DNA from: Microbacterium sp. CGR2
Lineage (GTDB): Bacteria; Actinomycetota; Actinomycetes; Actinomycetales; Microbacteriaceae
Length of the DNA: 64,000 nt
NCBI RefSeq assembly: GCF_003626735.1
Contig: NZ_RBHX01000001.1
Location: 2,666,001-2,730,000, forward strand
Direction of reading: 5' to 3'
The position numbers and the translations under genes were made by a program. This document shows positions 52,562-61,569 of the stretch, in pieces (position 1 is the stretch's first letter; every line of letters begins with the position of its first letter). The notes beneath the pieces are model-generated. The model was given only the letters and a program-made list of their open reading frames with translations. It was not told the DNA's origin and did no database searches.

Positions 52562-53278
52562 ATGACCGAACGCACAGGACGCCGTCGCGTTCTCCTCAAG
52601 CTCTCCGGAGAAGCCTTCGGAGCCGGCCAACTGGGTGTCAACCCGGACGTGGTCGGCCAGATCGCACGAGACATCGCGGCTGCTGTCGATCGCGTCGAGG
52701 TGGCCGTCGTCGTCGGCGGTGGCAACTTCTTCCGCGGTGCGGAACTCAGCCAGCGCGGAATGGACCGCGGTCGTGCGGACTACATGGGCATGCTGGGCAC
52801 CGTGATGAATGCGCTCGCCCTGCAGGACTTCCTGGAGCAGGCGGGTGCCGCCACTCGGGTGCAGTCTGCGATCGCCATGACACAGGTGGCGGAGCCGTAC
52901 ATCCCACGGCGGGCCGAGCGTCACATGGAGAAGGGACGCGTCGTCATCTTCGGTGCGGGCGCGGGACTCCCGTACTTCTCCACCGACACGGTGGCCGCTC
53001 AGCGCGCGCTCGAGATCGGTGCGCAAGAGGTTCTCGTCGCCAAGAACGGCGTGGACGCCATCTACACAGCCGACCCGAACAAGCACGCCGATGCCGAGCG
53101 CATCGAGCGCGTGACCTACCGTGACGCGCTTCAGCAGGGGCTGAAGGTCGTCGATTCGACCGCATTCAGCCTGTGCATGGACAACAACATGGACATGCGG
53201 GTGTTCGGGATGGAGCCGTCGGGCAACGTCACGCGTGCGCTGCTGGGCGAGCCGATCGGAACACTCGTCACCGCCTGA
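52562..53278 (+). CDS. pyrH: UMP kinase
   Basis: The 238-residue hexameric kinase phosphorylates UMP to UDP. It contains [24 protein letters not shown] and [13 protein letters not shown], the amino-acid-kinase fold motifs. The ATG at 52562 is preceded by GAGAGGA. It is followed by frr, the conserved order. Confidence 0.95.
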   Translation: MTERTGRRRVLLKLSGEAFGAGQLGVNPDVVGQIARDIAAAVDRVEVAVVVGGGNFFRGAELSQRGMDRGRADYMGMLGTVMNALALQDFLEQAGAATRVQSAIAMTQVAEPYIPRRAERHMEKGRVVIFGAGAGLPYFSTDTVAAQRALEIGAQEVLVAKNGVDAIYTADPNKHADAERIERVTYRDALQQGLKVVDSTAFSLCMDNNMDMRVFGMEPSGNVTRALLGEPIGTLVTA

Positions 53279-53346
53279 GCGTGTGCGCGGGCGGCCGACT
53301 GTTCGCCCGATAGAATTTCCAGAACACCCCGACGATAGGAGTCACC

Positions 53347-53901
53347 GTGATCGCGGATGTCCTCGCTGAAACCACTTCTCGCATGTCGAGGGCGGTCGAC
53401 GCCGCCAAGGAAGACTTCTCCACGGTCCGCACCGGCCGTGCGAACCCGCAGATGTTCCAGAAGCTGCTCGTCGACTACTACGGAACGCCGACGCCGCTGG
53501 GCCAGCTCGCCTCGCTGGCGAACCAGGAGGCGCGCACGCTCATCATCACGCCTTACGACAAGTCGGCGCTGCGTGCGATCGAGCAGGCTGTCCGCGACAT
53601 GCCCAATCTCGGTGCGAACCCGACGAATGACGGCAACCTCGTGCGGGTGACGATGCCGGAGCTCACCGCTGAGCGGCGCAAGGAGTACGTCAAGCTCGCC
53701 AAGACCAAGGCGGAGGACGCCAAGGTGCATGTTCGCGGCATCCGCCGCAAGGCGAAGGATGAGCTGGACGCGCTCAAGAGCGAGCTCGGCGAAGACGAGA
53801 TCACGCGCGCTGAGAAGGAACTCGACGGTCTGACGCGTCAGCATGTGGACCTCATCGACGACGCTCTCAAGCGCAAAGAGGCCGAACTCCTCGAGGTGTA
53901 G
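53347..53901 (+). CDS. frr: ribosome recycling factor
   Basis: The 184-residue two-domain protein splits post-termination ribosomes with EF-G. The [19 protein letters not shown] segment and the C-terminal long helices match RRF. The GTG start has ATAGGAG as ribosome binding site, and a TAGAAT box lies about 30 nt upstream, so it may have its own promoter. Confidence 0.95.
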   Translation: MIADVLAETTSRMSRAVDAAKEDFSTVRTGRANPQMFQKLLVDYYGTPTPLGQLASLANQEARTLIITPYDKSALRAIEQAVRDMPNLGANPTNDGNLVRVTMPELTAERRKEYVKLAKTKAEDAKVHVRGIRRKAKDELDALKSELGEDEITRAEKELDGLTRQHVDLIDDALKRKEAELLEV

Positions 53902-53906
53902 TCCGA

Positions 53907-55049
53907 ATGTCTGATGACAGCCGAGATGCCGAGGAAGGTACGCCGTTGACGCGCCGTGAGGCGCGCGACGTGTCGGCCCCTGACGACCGCATCCCGCTCG
54001 TGGATGCGGCTTTCCCGGCTTTCGACGCGGCGAGCATCCCGCCTCGGCCCCCCGTCCCGGCCGCAGGACCGGGCGCCGTGAGCGCCGGAGTGCTCGACAC
54101 AGGTGACCACAGCGCGATCCGCGAGCAGTGGCGGGTGCGCCGAGACGAGCTCAACACCCACGTCTCGTACGCAAGGGACCAGCTCGACCAGGCGAACGAG
54201 CGCATCAAGCAACGGACAGGCCGAGATCTGATCCTCGCCATCCTGATCGGACTCGCGTTCGGCGCAGCGCTGTTGGGCTCCCTGATCTTCATCAAGGCGC
54301 TTTTCGTTCCCTTCGCTCTCGCGGCGGCCCTCCTCGTGGTGTACGAGCTGTCGCGTGCCCTGCGCGCGGCAGGACGACGCATCGACGTCGTCCCGCAACT
54401 GATCGCAGCGACCTTTCTGGTTCTCCCGGCGTACTTCGCGGAAGCCTGGTTGAGCTGGGTGATGCTCTTCGTGGCCGTCGCCTTCGTCATCGTCTGGCGA
54501 CTCGTCGCGCAGATGATCGTCCAGGATGGCCGCACCTACGGCGAGGTTCTCGCGGATGCGGTCATCGGCGGATTCGTGCAGGTCTACGTCCCGTTCCTCG
54601 CGGGGGTCGCGTTGATCCTGCTCGAGCAGGACGGCGGCGAGTGGTGGGTCCTGAGTTTCATAGCCATCGCCGTGGCCGCTGACACCGGCGCGTATGCAGC
54701 CGGGCTGACCTTCGGAAAGCACCCGATGGCACCCCGGATCAGTCCCAAGAAGACGTGGGAAGGCTTCGCCGGCGCCGTGATCGCTTCGCTGGCTGCCGGC
54801 GTGCTCCTCGCCATCTTCCTGCTGGACCTTCCGTGGTGGGCGGGTCTGATCTTCGGAGTGGCGATTCTCCTCACCGCGACGCTCGGTGACCTCGGCGAGT
54901 CGATGCTCAAGCGCGATCTGGGGATCAAGGACATGAGCTCCTGGTTGCCCGGACACGGTGGGCTGCTCGACCGGCTCGACAGCATCCTTCCCTCGACCGT
55001 CCCCGCTCTGGGACTGTACTTCCTTCTCTCTCCCTGGGCGGTTCTCTGA
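53907..55049 (+). CDS. cdsA: phosphatidate cytidylyltransferase
   Basis: The 380-residue membrane enzyme makes CDP-diacylglycerol. A long hydrophilic N-terminal region of about 100 residues precedes eight or so membrane helices. The family signature near the end includes GDLGESMLKRDLGIKD and LDRLDSILPS. It starts 5 nt after frr and its stop shares a base with the next start. Confidence 0.93.
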   Translation: MSDDSRDAEEGTPLTRREARDVSAPDDRIPLVDAAFPAFDAASIPPRPPVPAAGPGAVSAGVLDTGDHSAIREQWRVRRDELNTHVSYARDQLDQANERIKQRTGRDLILAILIGLAFGAALLGSLIFIKALFVPFALAAALLVVYELSRALRAAGRRIDVVPQLIAATFLVLPAYFAEAWLSWVMLFVAVAFVIVWRLVAQMIVQDGRTYGEVLADAVIGGFVQVYVPFLAGVALILLEQDGGEWWVLSFIAIAVAADTGAYAAGLTFGKHPMAPRISPKKTWEGFAGAVIASLAAGVLLAIFLLDLPWWAGLIFGVAILLTATLGDLGESMLKRDLGIKDMSSWLPGHGGLLDRLDSILPSTVPALGLYFLLSPWAVL

Positions 55050-55636
55050 TGACTGACGGCCGTAGCGACGCACCGGCTCCTCCGGATGACGAGAGCCCAC
55101 CGGCGTTCGCACTGACGACAGGTCGGGAGATGGGGTATCACCGAACCGCCGTCGACTCTTTCTTGGCGTCAGCGCGACTCGCCTTCGAGACCGGCGCGGA
55201 TGAGCTCGACGCCGCTGACGTGCGGACCGCCTCTTTCCCGCTGGTCAAGGGCGGGTACGTCGTCGCCGCGGTCGACGCCGCTCTCGGACGTGTCGAAGAC
55301 GCATTCGCCGCCCGGGCGCGCGAACGCGTGGTGAAAGCAGAGGGCGCAGGCGTGTGGGTCGAACAGGCTCGCGCGGAAGCCCAACTGATCCTGGATCACC
55401 TTGCTCGCCCTTCGCGTCACCGTTTCGCCCGCACCGGCCTGCTCACGTTCGGTTACCGAGTCGACGAGGTCGATCATGTCGCGTCGCGCATCGTCCGATA
55501 CCTCCGAGATGGGGACGCACTGTCGGCTGAGCAATTACGCTCGGCAGCCTTCCGGATGCAGCGCGGAGGCTACCGCGAAGAGCAGGTAGACGCCCTCCTC
55601 GATGCCACCATCGATGTGATCCTTGCCGTTCGCTGA
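55049..55636 (+). CDS. DivIVA domain-containing protein
   Basis: The 195-residue protein has two DivIVA-like units, VRTASFPLVKGGYVVAAVDA and LRSAAFRMQRGGYREEQVDA, plus a related GYRVDEVDHVASRI. DivIVA repeats often bind curved membrane or polar growth proteins. Its start overlaps the cdsA stop by one base, so a link with membrane growth is plausible but inferred. Confidence 0.78.
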   Translation: MTDGRSDAPAPPDDESPPAFALTTGREMGYHRTAVDSFLASARLAFETGADELDAADVRTASFPLVKGGYVVAAVDAALGRVEDAFAARARERVVKAEGAGVWVEQARAEAQLILDHLARPSRHRFARTGLLTFGYRVDEVDHVASRIVRYLRDGDALSAEQLRSAAFRMQRGGYREEQVDALLDATIDVILAVR

Positions 55637-55684
55637 GCTTCCTGATGGTCGTTCTCGGCTCCTTTGCGTAGACTGTTGCTCATC

Positions 55685-56404
55685 GTGAACTCCCGAAACG
55701 ACATGACTCCCGAACGCAACGGCTCCTCGCTGTCCTCTGCAGCGACGGTCCCATCGGCGAGCAAGGGGGCGCCCCGCTGGTCGCGTCGCCGCGGCGTTGC
55801 CAGCGTGATCAGTGCTCTGGCCGTCGTCGGATTCGCCGGCGCGATGGTCGCGCCGACCGGCGTGGCGATGGCGGAACCGGTGGCGGTGGAGACGCCGGAT
55901 TCGGCATACTCCGTCGCTCTCGCGGACACCCAGAATCTCACCGTGACGGTCGAAGGTGCTGCCATCGCCCCCGTCGAGCGGGGGAATTTCGAGGTGTACG
56001 TCAAACCGAAGCCCAAGCCCAAGCCCAAGCCGAAGCCCGCGCCCGAACCCGCCGAAAGCGGATCGGAATCGGAGCCCGAATCCGACGGAGGCTCCTCCGG
56101 AGGCGGACCCCCGCCGTACACCGGTGGGGGAGCGCCAGCGGAATGGATGGCGGCGGCGGGCATCGCACAGAGCGACTGGCAGTACGTCGATTACGTCGTC
56201 TCGCGCGAGAGCGGATGGAATCCCAACGCGACCAACTCGTCGTCCGGCGCCTGCGGACTGGTTCAGGCGCTGCCCTGCAGCAAGGTTCCGGGCAATGGTT
56301 ACAATCCGGTCGACAACCTGCGGTGGGCGAACGGGTACGCGACGGGTCGATACGGCAGCTGGGCGGGCGCGTACAACTTCTGGATCAACAACCACTGGTG
56401 GTGA
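55685..56404 (+). CDS. secreted transglycosylase-like (SLT) protein
   Basis: The 239-residue protein has a signal/anchor segment (SVISALAVVGFAGAMVAPTG), a proline-lysine linker (KPKPKPKPKPKP) and a C-terminal lysozyme-like domain. That domain has DYVVSRESGWNPNATNSSSG, where the Glu would be catalytic, and WANGYATGRYGSWAGAYNFW. It probably cleaves or binds peptidoglycan. GTG at 55685 lies 10 nt after a TAGACT box; ATG at 55703 is an alternative. Confidence 0.82.
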   Translation: MNSRNDMTPERNGSSLSSAATVPSASKGAPRWSRRRGVASVISALAVVGFAGAMVAPTGVAMAEPVAVETPDSAYSVALADTQNLTVTVEGAAIAPVERGNFEVYVKPKPKPKPKPKPAPEPAESGSESEPESDGGSSGGGPPPYTGGGAPAEWMAAAGIAQSDWQYVDYVVSRESGWNPNATNSSSGACGLVQALPCSKVPGNGYNPVDNLRWANGYATGRYGSWAGAYNFWINNHWW

Positions 56405-56413
56405 GCAGGCGAT

Positions 56414-56701
56414 ATGCCACGCTCCCGCAGACGCCCTCAGGCGCGCCCTTCGCCGGAAGAATCGTTCGAGCGCCTTCTCGCCGGGTGGAAGCGATCTGAA
56501 GTCCGTCGCGGACACGAATGGACCGTACAGCCGGTCTCGGCAGGTCAGGCTCAGAAGGAGTACATCTGCCCGGGGTGCGGGCGGGGGATCGATGCGGGTA
56601 CAGCTCACCTCGTCGCGTGGCGCGCCGATGGGGTTCTGGGCGACGCGGCCGATCTCGCAGCGCGCCGACACTGGCACACACACTGTTGGAGGATGGCGTG
56701 A
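56414..56701 (+). CDS. small zinc-ribbon-like protein
   Basis: The 95-residue basic protein contains YICPGCGRGI and later HWHTHCW, a Cys/His set that could bind zinc. I recognise no named family. It overlaps the hydrolase start by 4 nt, so the two are probably co-translated. Confidence 0.7.
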   Translation: MPRSRRRPQARPSPEESFERLLAGWKRSEVRRGHEWTVQPVSAGQAQKEYICPGCGRGIDAGTAHLVAWRADGVLGDAADLAARRHWHTHCWRMA

Positions 56702-57420
56702 GCATGGAGATCCGCGGACCCATGGAGCTTCAGGCGCAGCGGTCGGAGATCGAGCTGCCGACCGAAGACGGCCTGACACTGGTGGGTGAGCTCGCCGTGC
56801 CGGAATCCACGGATCCGGTCGCGACACTCGTGACTCTGCATCCGCTGCCCACGGCGGGCGGCTTCATGGACTCGCACATCATCCGCAAGGCGGCAGCGCG
56901 TCTGCCGGCGTTGGCGCAGCTCGCTGTGCTTCGTTTCAACACGCGCGGTACGACGTCGCCGCGCGGCACCAGCGAGGGTGCCTTCGATGGCGGAGGCGCA
57001 GAACGGTTCGATGTCGCCGCCGCCATGGCATTCGTCCGGGAGCGCGGACTGCCCCGTCCCTGGCTCGTCGGCTGGTCGTTCGGGACAGAGCTCGCGCTCA
57101 AGTACGGACGAGAGCACGACATCGAAGGCGTCATCCTCCTCTCACCGCCCTTGCACCGGGCGACGGACGCCGAGGTGGCCGCGTGGGCGGGTAGCGAGGT
57201 TCCGGTCATCGTGCTGGTGCCGGAGCTCGACGACTACCTCCGTCCCGCAGAGGCCCGAGAGCGATTCGCGTCGATCCCGCACGCACGACTGATCGCCGTC
57301 GACGGTGGCAAGCACCTCTGGGTGGGCGAGACGCAGACGCGGCGCGTGCTCACCGAGATCGTGGCCGCGGTGAACCCGGCGAGTCTGCCCCTTGCCACCC
57401 ATTGGCCACCCGCGTCCTGA
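56698..57420 (+). CDS. alpha/beta hydrolase
   Basis: The 240-residue protein has the nucleophile elbow GWSFG near residue 127 and an aspartate and histidine late in the chain (PELDDYL, GGKHLW). LHPLPTAGGFMDSHII near the start resembles the dienelactone hydrolase-like group. The GTG at 56698 is used because it has GGAGG at 5 nt and overlaps the previous stop. The substrate is unknown. Confidence 0.82.
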   Translation: MSMEIRGPMELQAQRSEIELPTEDGLTLVGELAVPESTDPVATLVTLHPLPTAGGFMDSHIIRKAAARLPALAQLAVLRFNTRGTTSPRGTSEGAFDGGGAERFDVAAAMAFVRERGLPRPWLVGWSFGTELALKYGREHDIEGVILLSPPLHRATDAEVAAWAGSEVPVIVLVPELDDYLRPAEARERFASIPHARLIAVDGGKHLWVGETQTRRVLTEIVAAVNPASLPLATHWPPAS

Positions 57421-57435
57421 TCAGGGCGGCTGCGC

Positions 57436-58497
57436 TCACATGTCGTTCATGCGCGGAATGAGGACCTGCCGGTAGATGATCAGGATGCTCGCCGCCACGG
57501 GGATGGCGATCAGAGCTCCGAGCAGTCCCAGCAGGCTGCCTCCGGCGAGGGCAGCCACGACCACGACGGCTCCGGGCACGGAGACCGCGCGGCTCATGAT
57601 GCGTGGCGAGATGATGTAGGCCTCGATCTGCATGTAGATCAGGTAATAGATCCCGGCGGCGATCGCTGTGGCCGGCGAGCCGAGCCCGGGGATGAGACAC
57701 GCCAGAACGATGATGGTCGACCCGGTCAGGGTGCCGACGAGCGGGATCAGCGAGAAGAAGAAGGCGACCACGGCCAGCACGGCGGGGAACGGCGCCTGGA
57801 TGATCGAGAGGTAGATCGCGCTGAGCACGCCGTTGATCACGCCTTGTGAGACCTGCCCCATGACGTAGTAGCCCACGGAGTCGGTGATCTGCTCCGAGAG
57901 GTCGACGAACCGCTCGCGCTTGGATGCCGGAGCGAGCTGGTAGACGGACCGTTTCAGGGACGGGGTGGACGCGGTGAGATAGATGGTCAGGATGAGCACG
58001 ATGAACGCGCCGAACACGCCGCTGAGCACGGCGCCGCTGGCGACGAGCACTCCTTGACCGATCGATCCGCCGATTTCGGTGAGGTTGGTGTTCAGCCAGT
58101 CCTCGACGTAGCTGAACACATCGTCGACGCGGAGGTTGGGGAAAGCACTCTTCATCCACTCCTTCAGGTCGTCGATCGCCGTGCCGCGCTGGACGATCGC
58201 CGATATCTGCGCGATCAGCTGTGAGATCTGGTCCACGAGCACCGGCAGGATGATGAGCACGATGCCGACGAAAACCGCGAGGACTCCGAGGATCGTCGTG
58301 AGCACGGCGAGCCAGCGGGGGAGGCCTCGTCGCTCGAGCAGCGACACCAACGGGTCGAGTCCGAGGCTCAGGAAGAGCGCAGTGCCCAGGTAGAGGAGCA
58401 CTGTCGACAGCGTCTGGACGCTCCCGATCAGCAGAACCCCCAGTCCCACGCCGAGCGTCGCCAGCAAGGCGGTGCGGAAGGGATTGTGGATCTTCAT
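57436..58497 (-). CDS. AI-2E family transporter
   Basis: The 353-residue membrane protein has about eight hydrophobic segments and the family layout (N-terminal pair, central soluble part with amphipathic helices, C-terminal bundle with LIPLVGTLTGSTIIVLACL). Despite the family name, members export varied solutes or exchange ions. The substrate is unknown. Confidence 0.85.
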   Translation of the reverse strand: MKIHNPFRTALLATLGVGLGVLLIGSVQTLSTVLLYLGTALFLSLGLDPLVSLLERRGLPRWLAVLTTILGVLAVFVGIVLIILPVLVDQISQLIAQISAIVQRGTAIDDLKEWMKSAFPNLRVDDVFSYVEDWLNTNLTEIGGSIGQGVLVASGAVLSGVFGAFIVLILTIYLTASTPSLKRSVYQLAPASKRERFVDLSEQITDSVGYYVMGQVSQGVINGVLSAIYLSIIQAPFPAVLAVVAFFFSLIPLVGTLTGSTIIVLACLIPGLGSPATAIAAGIYYLIYMQIEAYIISPRIMSRAVSVPGAVVVVAALAGGSLLGLLGALIAIPVAASILIIYRQVLIPRMNDM

Positions 58498-58674
58498 TAA
58501 CAGCTCCTCGAACAGATGCAGTCAGATTATCGAGCGGCCGCGACACCGCGTCGACGACGTGCCGATCGGCCCTGCACCGGATGTGCTCGTGGGCAACACA
58601 CAGAAGGGTTCGCTAGTCTGGAATGTCGAGTGTTGCGTCTCGGATGAAGCCCGGGCTGCGTGAGGAGACTATTC

Positions 58675-60603
58675 GTGCGTTTCGTATGGGCCGTTGTGGC
58701 CTTCGTGCTGGCCGCGGGGCTGATCGGGGCAGGGATCGCTCAGCGCACCATCTTCCTGGGACCGGAGTCGCAGCAGACCAGGGTCGATATCGAAGAGCCG
58801 GCACCTTTCGTGCTGCTCGACGGTGAGGTGCTCCAGACCAATCCCGGCGCACAGACTCTGCTCATCCGAGGCGAGGGCGAGATCTACGCCAGCTACGGCC
58901 GCACGCCCGACATGGAGGCGTGGCTCGCCGATTCGGAATACAACCACGTGACCGCGGACGGCGACGACTCCTTCGACGTCGAGCATGTCCCGGCCGCGGA
59001 CGCCGCCGACGGTGGCGAGGGCGACGCCGAGGCCGAAGCGCCGGCCGGCCGCAACCCCGCCGGGTCCGACCTGTGGCTGGATTCCTTCAGCGAGGAGAAC
59101 CTCCTCATCTCGGACAACATGCAGCTGCCTGAAGGCACCAGCGTGCTGATCGCGTACGACGGAACGCAGGACGCGCCCGACGACATCGTCGTCTCGTGGC
59201 CGCTCGACCAGAGCACGCCGTGGGCTGGCCCGCTCATGGCCGCGGGTGGCCTGATGCTGCTCCTCGGACTGATCCTCTACTTCCTCGGCATCCGGCATCA
59301 GCGACGCGGTCGTGGTCCGCGTCGCAAGGGCCCCGGACCGTTGCCCGTCACCGAGCCCATCGATGTCGCCGCACTTCCGCCGTCGGAGCGCGAGGCCCTC
59401 GAGGCGTCGGGCTCGACGTCTCCGAAGAGCGATGCGCGGGACGCGGAGATCCAAGAGGGGGAGATCGTGGATGAAGGCGCGGAACCGGGATCCAATGAAC
59501 CCGACGCGAAGACACAGATGCAAGCCGAGCGCCCGGCTCGGCGGCGGCGCCTCCTGGCCATCCCCGCTCTCGCGCTGACCGCCGTCCTGGCGGCAGGCTG
59601 CTCTTCGGAGTCGTGGCCGCAGCTGGGGGCTTCCTCGCCCACGCCCTCACCCAGCCCGACGGTGATCGCACCGGACAACCAGAAGCCGCCCGCCGTCACC
59701 GAGGCGCAGGCGACGCGCATCCTGCAGTCGATCTCGGCGACGCTCGTCGACGCGGACGCGGCACTCGATCTCGACCTGGCGAAGACGCGCCTCGACGGAT
59801 CGGCACTCGCTGCGCGCACGACCGACTACGCGCTGCGGGCGAAGATCAAGGACGCGACGCCGCCTTCCGCGATCCCCACCGACGATGTCGAGGTCGTGCT
59901 TCCGGAGGCGACGGATCGCTGGCCACGCACGGTCCTCATGCTCTCCAAGAGCACGGATGACGACACCGTGCCGCCGGTCATCCTCACGATGACACAGCAG
60001 GACCCGTGGTCGAACTACAAGGTCACCAACATGGCCGAGATGTCGGCGGATGCGGTGTTCCCCGAGGTCGCAGCGGCTTGGCTCGGCACATCGCTGGTCC
60101 CCTCAGATTCGGCCTTCCTTCGAGTTCCGCCCGCCGACCTCGCCGCGGCGTTCGCCGATGTGGTCGACACGGGCGAGAAGAGCGCCTCGTACGAACTCTT
60201 CGACGAGCTGTCCCTGAACCTCGCCGCCTCCATCAACGAAAGCCGGCAGGCGGTCGTGCAGAACCTCGCCGACAACAACGCGGCGAAGACGTCCAAGGCC
60301 GCGTTCGACATGGCGCCGACCACCGCCGACCCGGTGTCCATGACCACTCTCGACAGCGGAGCGATCGTCGCGGTGTCGCTGACCGACGCCGAGACGGTGA
60401 CGCCGACCTCCGCCGACGCGGTGATCCGTTTCGGCGACAACGCCCAGGCCAAGGCCCTCACGGGTGCATCCGAGTCCGCGAAGGGCGTCGAGACCACCTA
60501 CGAATTCCAGCTGTTCTTCGCGGTCCCCGCGCAGGGCTCGACGGAACAGATCAAGCTTCTGGCAGTCCGCCAGGACCTCCTCTCCGTGAAGGTGATCAAG
60601 TGA
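58675..60603 (+). CDS. membrane protein with internal lipobox-like segment
   Basis: The 642-residue protein starts with a membrane helix, followed by an external acidic domain, a second helix near residues 185-210 and a basic loop. At about residues 295-312 it has ALALTAVLAAGCSS, which looks like a lipoprotein signal. The last 330 residues form a soluble domain. GAGGAG lies 7 nt before the GTG at 58675; a GTG at 58660 is also in frame. It overlaps the thioredoxin gene by 4 nt. Function unknown. Confidence 0.72.
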   Translation: MRFVWAVVAFVLAAGLIGAGIAQRTIFLGPESQQTRVDIEEPAPFVLLDGEVLQTNPGAQTLLIRGEGEIYASYGRTPDMEAWLADSEYNHVTADGDDSFDVEHVPAADAADGGEGDAEAEAPAGRNPAGSDLWLDSFSEENLLISDNMQLPEGTSVLIAYDGTQDAPDDIVVSWPLDQSTPWAGPLMAAGGLMLLLGLILYFLGIRHQRRGRGPRRKGPGPLPVTEPIDVAALPPSEREALEASGSTSPKSDARDAEIQEGEIVDEGAEPGSNEPDAKTQMQAERPARRRRLLAIPALALTAVLAAGCSSESWPQLGASSPTPSPSPTVIAPDNQKPPAVTEAQATRILQSISATLVDADAALDLDLAKTRLDGSALAARTTDYALRAKIKDATPPSAIPTDDVEVVLPEATDRWPRTVLMLSKSTDDDTVPPVILTMTQQDPWSNYKVTNMAEMSADAVFPEVAAAWLGTSLVPSDSAFLRVPPADLAAAFADVVDTGEKSASYELFDELSLNLAASINESRQAVVQNLADNNAAKTSKAAFDMAPTTADPVSMTTLDSGAIVAVSLTDAETVTPTSADAVIRFGDNAQAKALTGASESAKGVETTYEFQLFFAVPAQGSTEQIKLLAVRQDLLSVKVIK

Positions 60604-61523
60604 GTGAAATGTCCCCCGCCGCTTTGCGCGGAGCCGTCGACCTGTCCAGCCTGCGCAATCGTCCGGCCGCCCCGACCGCCGGCGCGACGGCGCCGAGCAT
60701 GGCCGATGTGGTCGTGGACGCCACCGACGAGACATTCGGACAGATTCTCGAGATATCTCGCACGGTGCCCGTGGTCGTCGATCTCTGGGCCGAATGGTGT
60801 GGCCCGTGCAAGCAGCTCAGTCCCATCATCGAGAAGGTGACGCGAGAGCTCGGTGGCCGGGTGCTGCTCGCGAAAGTCGACGTCGATGCGAACCCGCAAC
60901 TTGCGCAGAGCTTCCGCGCGCAGTCCATCCCCATAGTGGTCGCTCTGATCGCCGGACAGCCGGTGCCCATGTTCACCGGGGCCGTCCCCGAGCAGCAAGT
61001 TCGCGAGGTCTTCACTCAGCTGCTGCAAGTGGCCGCTCAGAACGGCGTCACCGGCACGCTTCCGGTCGGTGAGGCGGCGGAGCCGACCGAGGTGGCAGAA
61101 GAGCCGCCGCTTCCTCCGCTGCATGCGGAGGCTTTCGCGGCGATCGAGATCGGCGACTACGCTGCCGCCATCACCGCCTATGAGAAGGCCCTCGCGGAGA
61201 ATCCGCGAGATGAGGATGCGATCGCAGGGTTGGGGCAGGTCAAGCTTCTGGACCGCGTCCAGGGACTCGATCTGCATCAAGCCCGTGCCGCCGCTGCGAA
61301 CGATCCGCTCGACGTCCAGGCGCAGTTCGATGTCGCCGATCTCGACCTCGCCGGGGGTCACGTCGATGACGCCTTCGGTCGTCTGCTCGGTCTTTTCGCG
61401 CAGCTTCCTTCAGATCAGCGCACGCCGGTCCGTGAGCGACTGGTCGAGCTGTTCGGGCTCATCGGCGCGTCGGACCCGCGTGTGGTGTCTGCGCGGAACC
61501 GACTGTCGTCGTTGCTCTTCTGA
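60600..61523 (+). CDS. thioredoxin-TPR protein (CnoX/YbbN-like)
   Basis: The 307-residue protein has a thioredoxin domain with active site WAEWCGPCKQL (residues 61-71) and a C-terminal TPR-like helical array (EAFAAIEIGDYAAAITAYEKALAENP). This domain order matches CnoX/YbbN, a chaperedoxin that protects proteins from aggregation. The active cysteines are kept. It overlaps the upstream membrane protein gene by 4 nt. Confidence 0.88.
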   Translation: MSEMSPAALRGAVDLSSLRNRPAAPTAGATAPSMADVVVDATDETFGQILEISRTVPVVVDLWAEWCGPCKQLSPIIEKVTRELGGRVLLAKVDVDANPQLAQSFRAQSIPIVVALIAGQPVPMFTGAVPEQQVREVFTQLLQVAAQNGVTGTLPVGEAAEPTEVAEEPPLPPLHAEAFAAIEIGDYAAAITAYEKALAENPRDEDAIAGLGQVKLLDRVQGLDLHQARAAAANDPLDVQAQFDVADLDLAGGHVDDAFGRLLGLFAQLPSDQRTPVRERLVELFGLIGASDPRVVSARNRLSSLLF

Positions 61524-61569
61524 CGGTCGCTGCGCACGGACAGATCCTCGCACGCGCGTGGGCGCTTGC

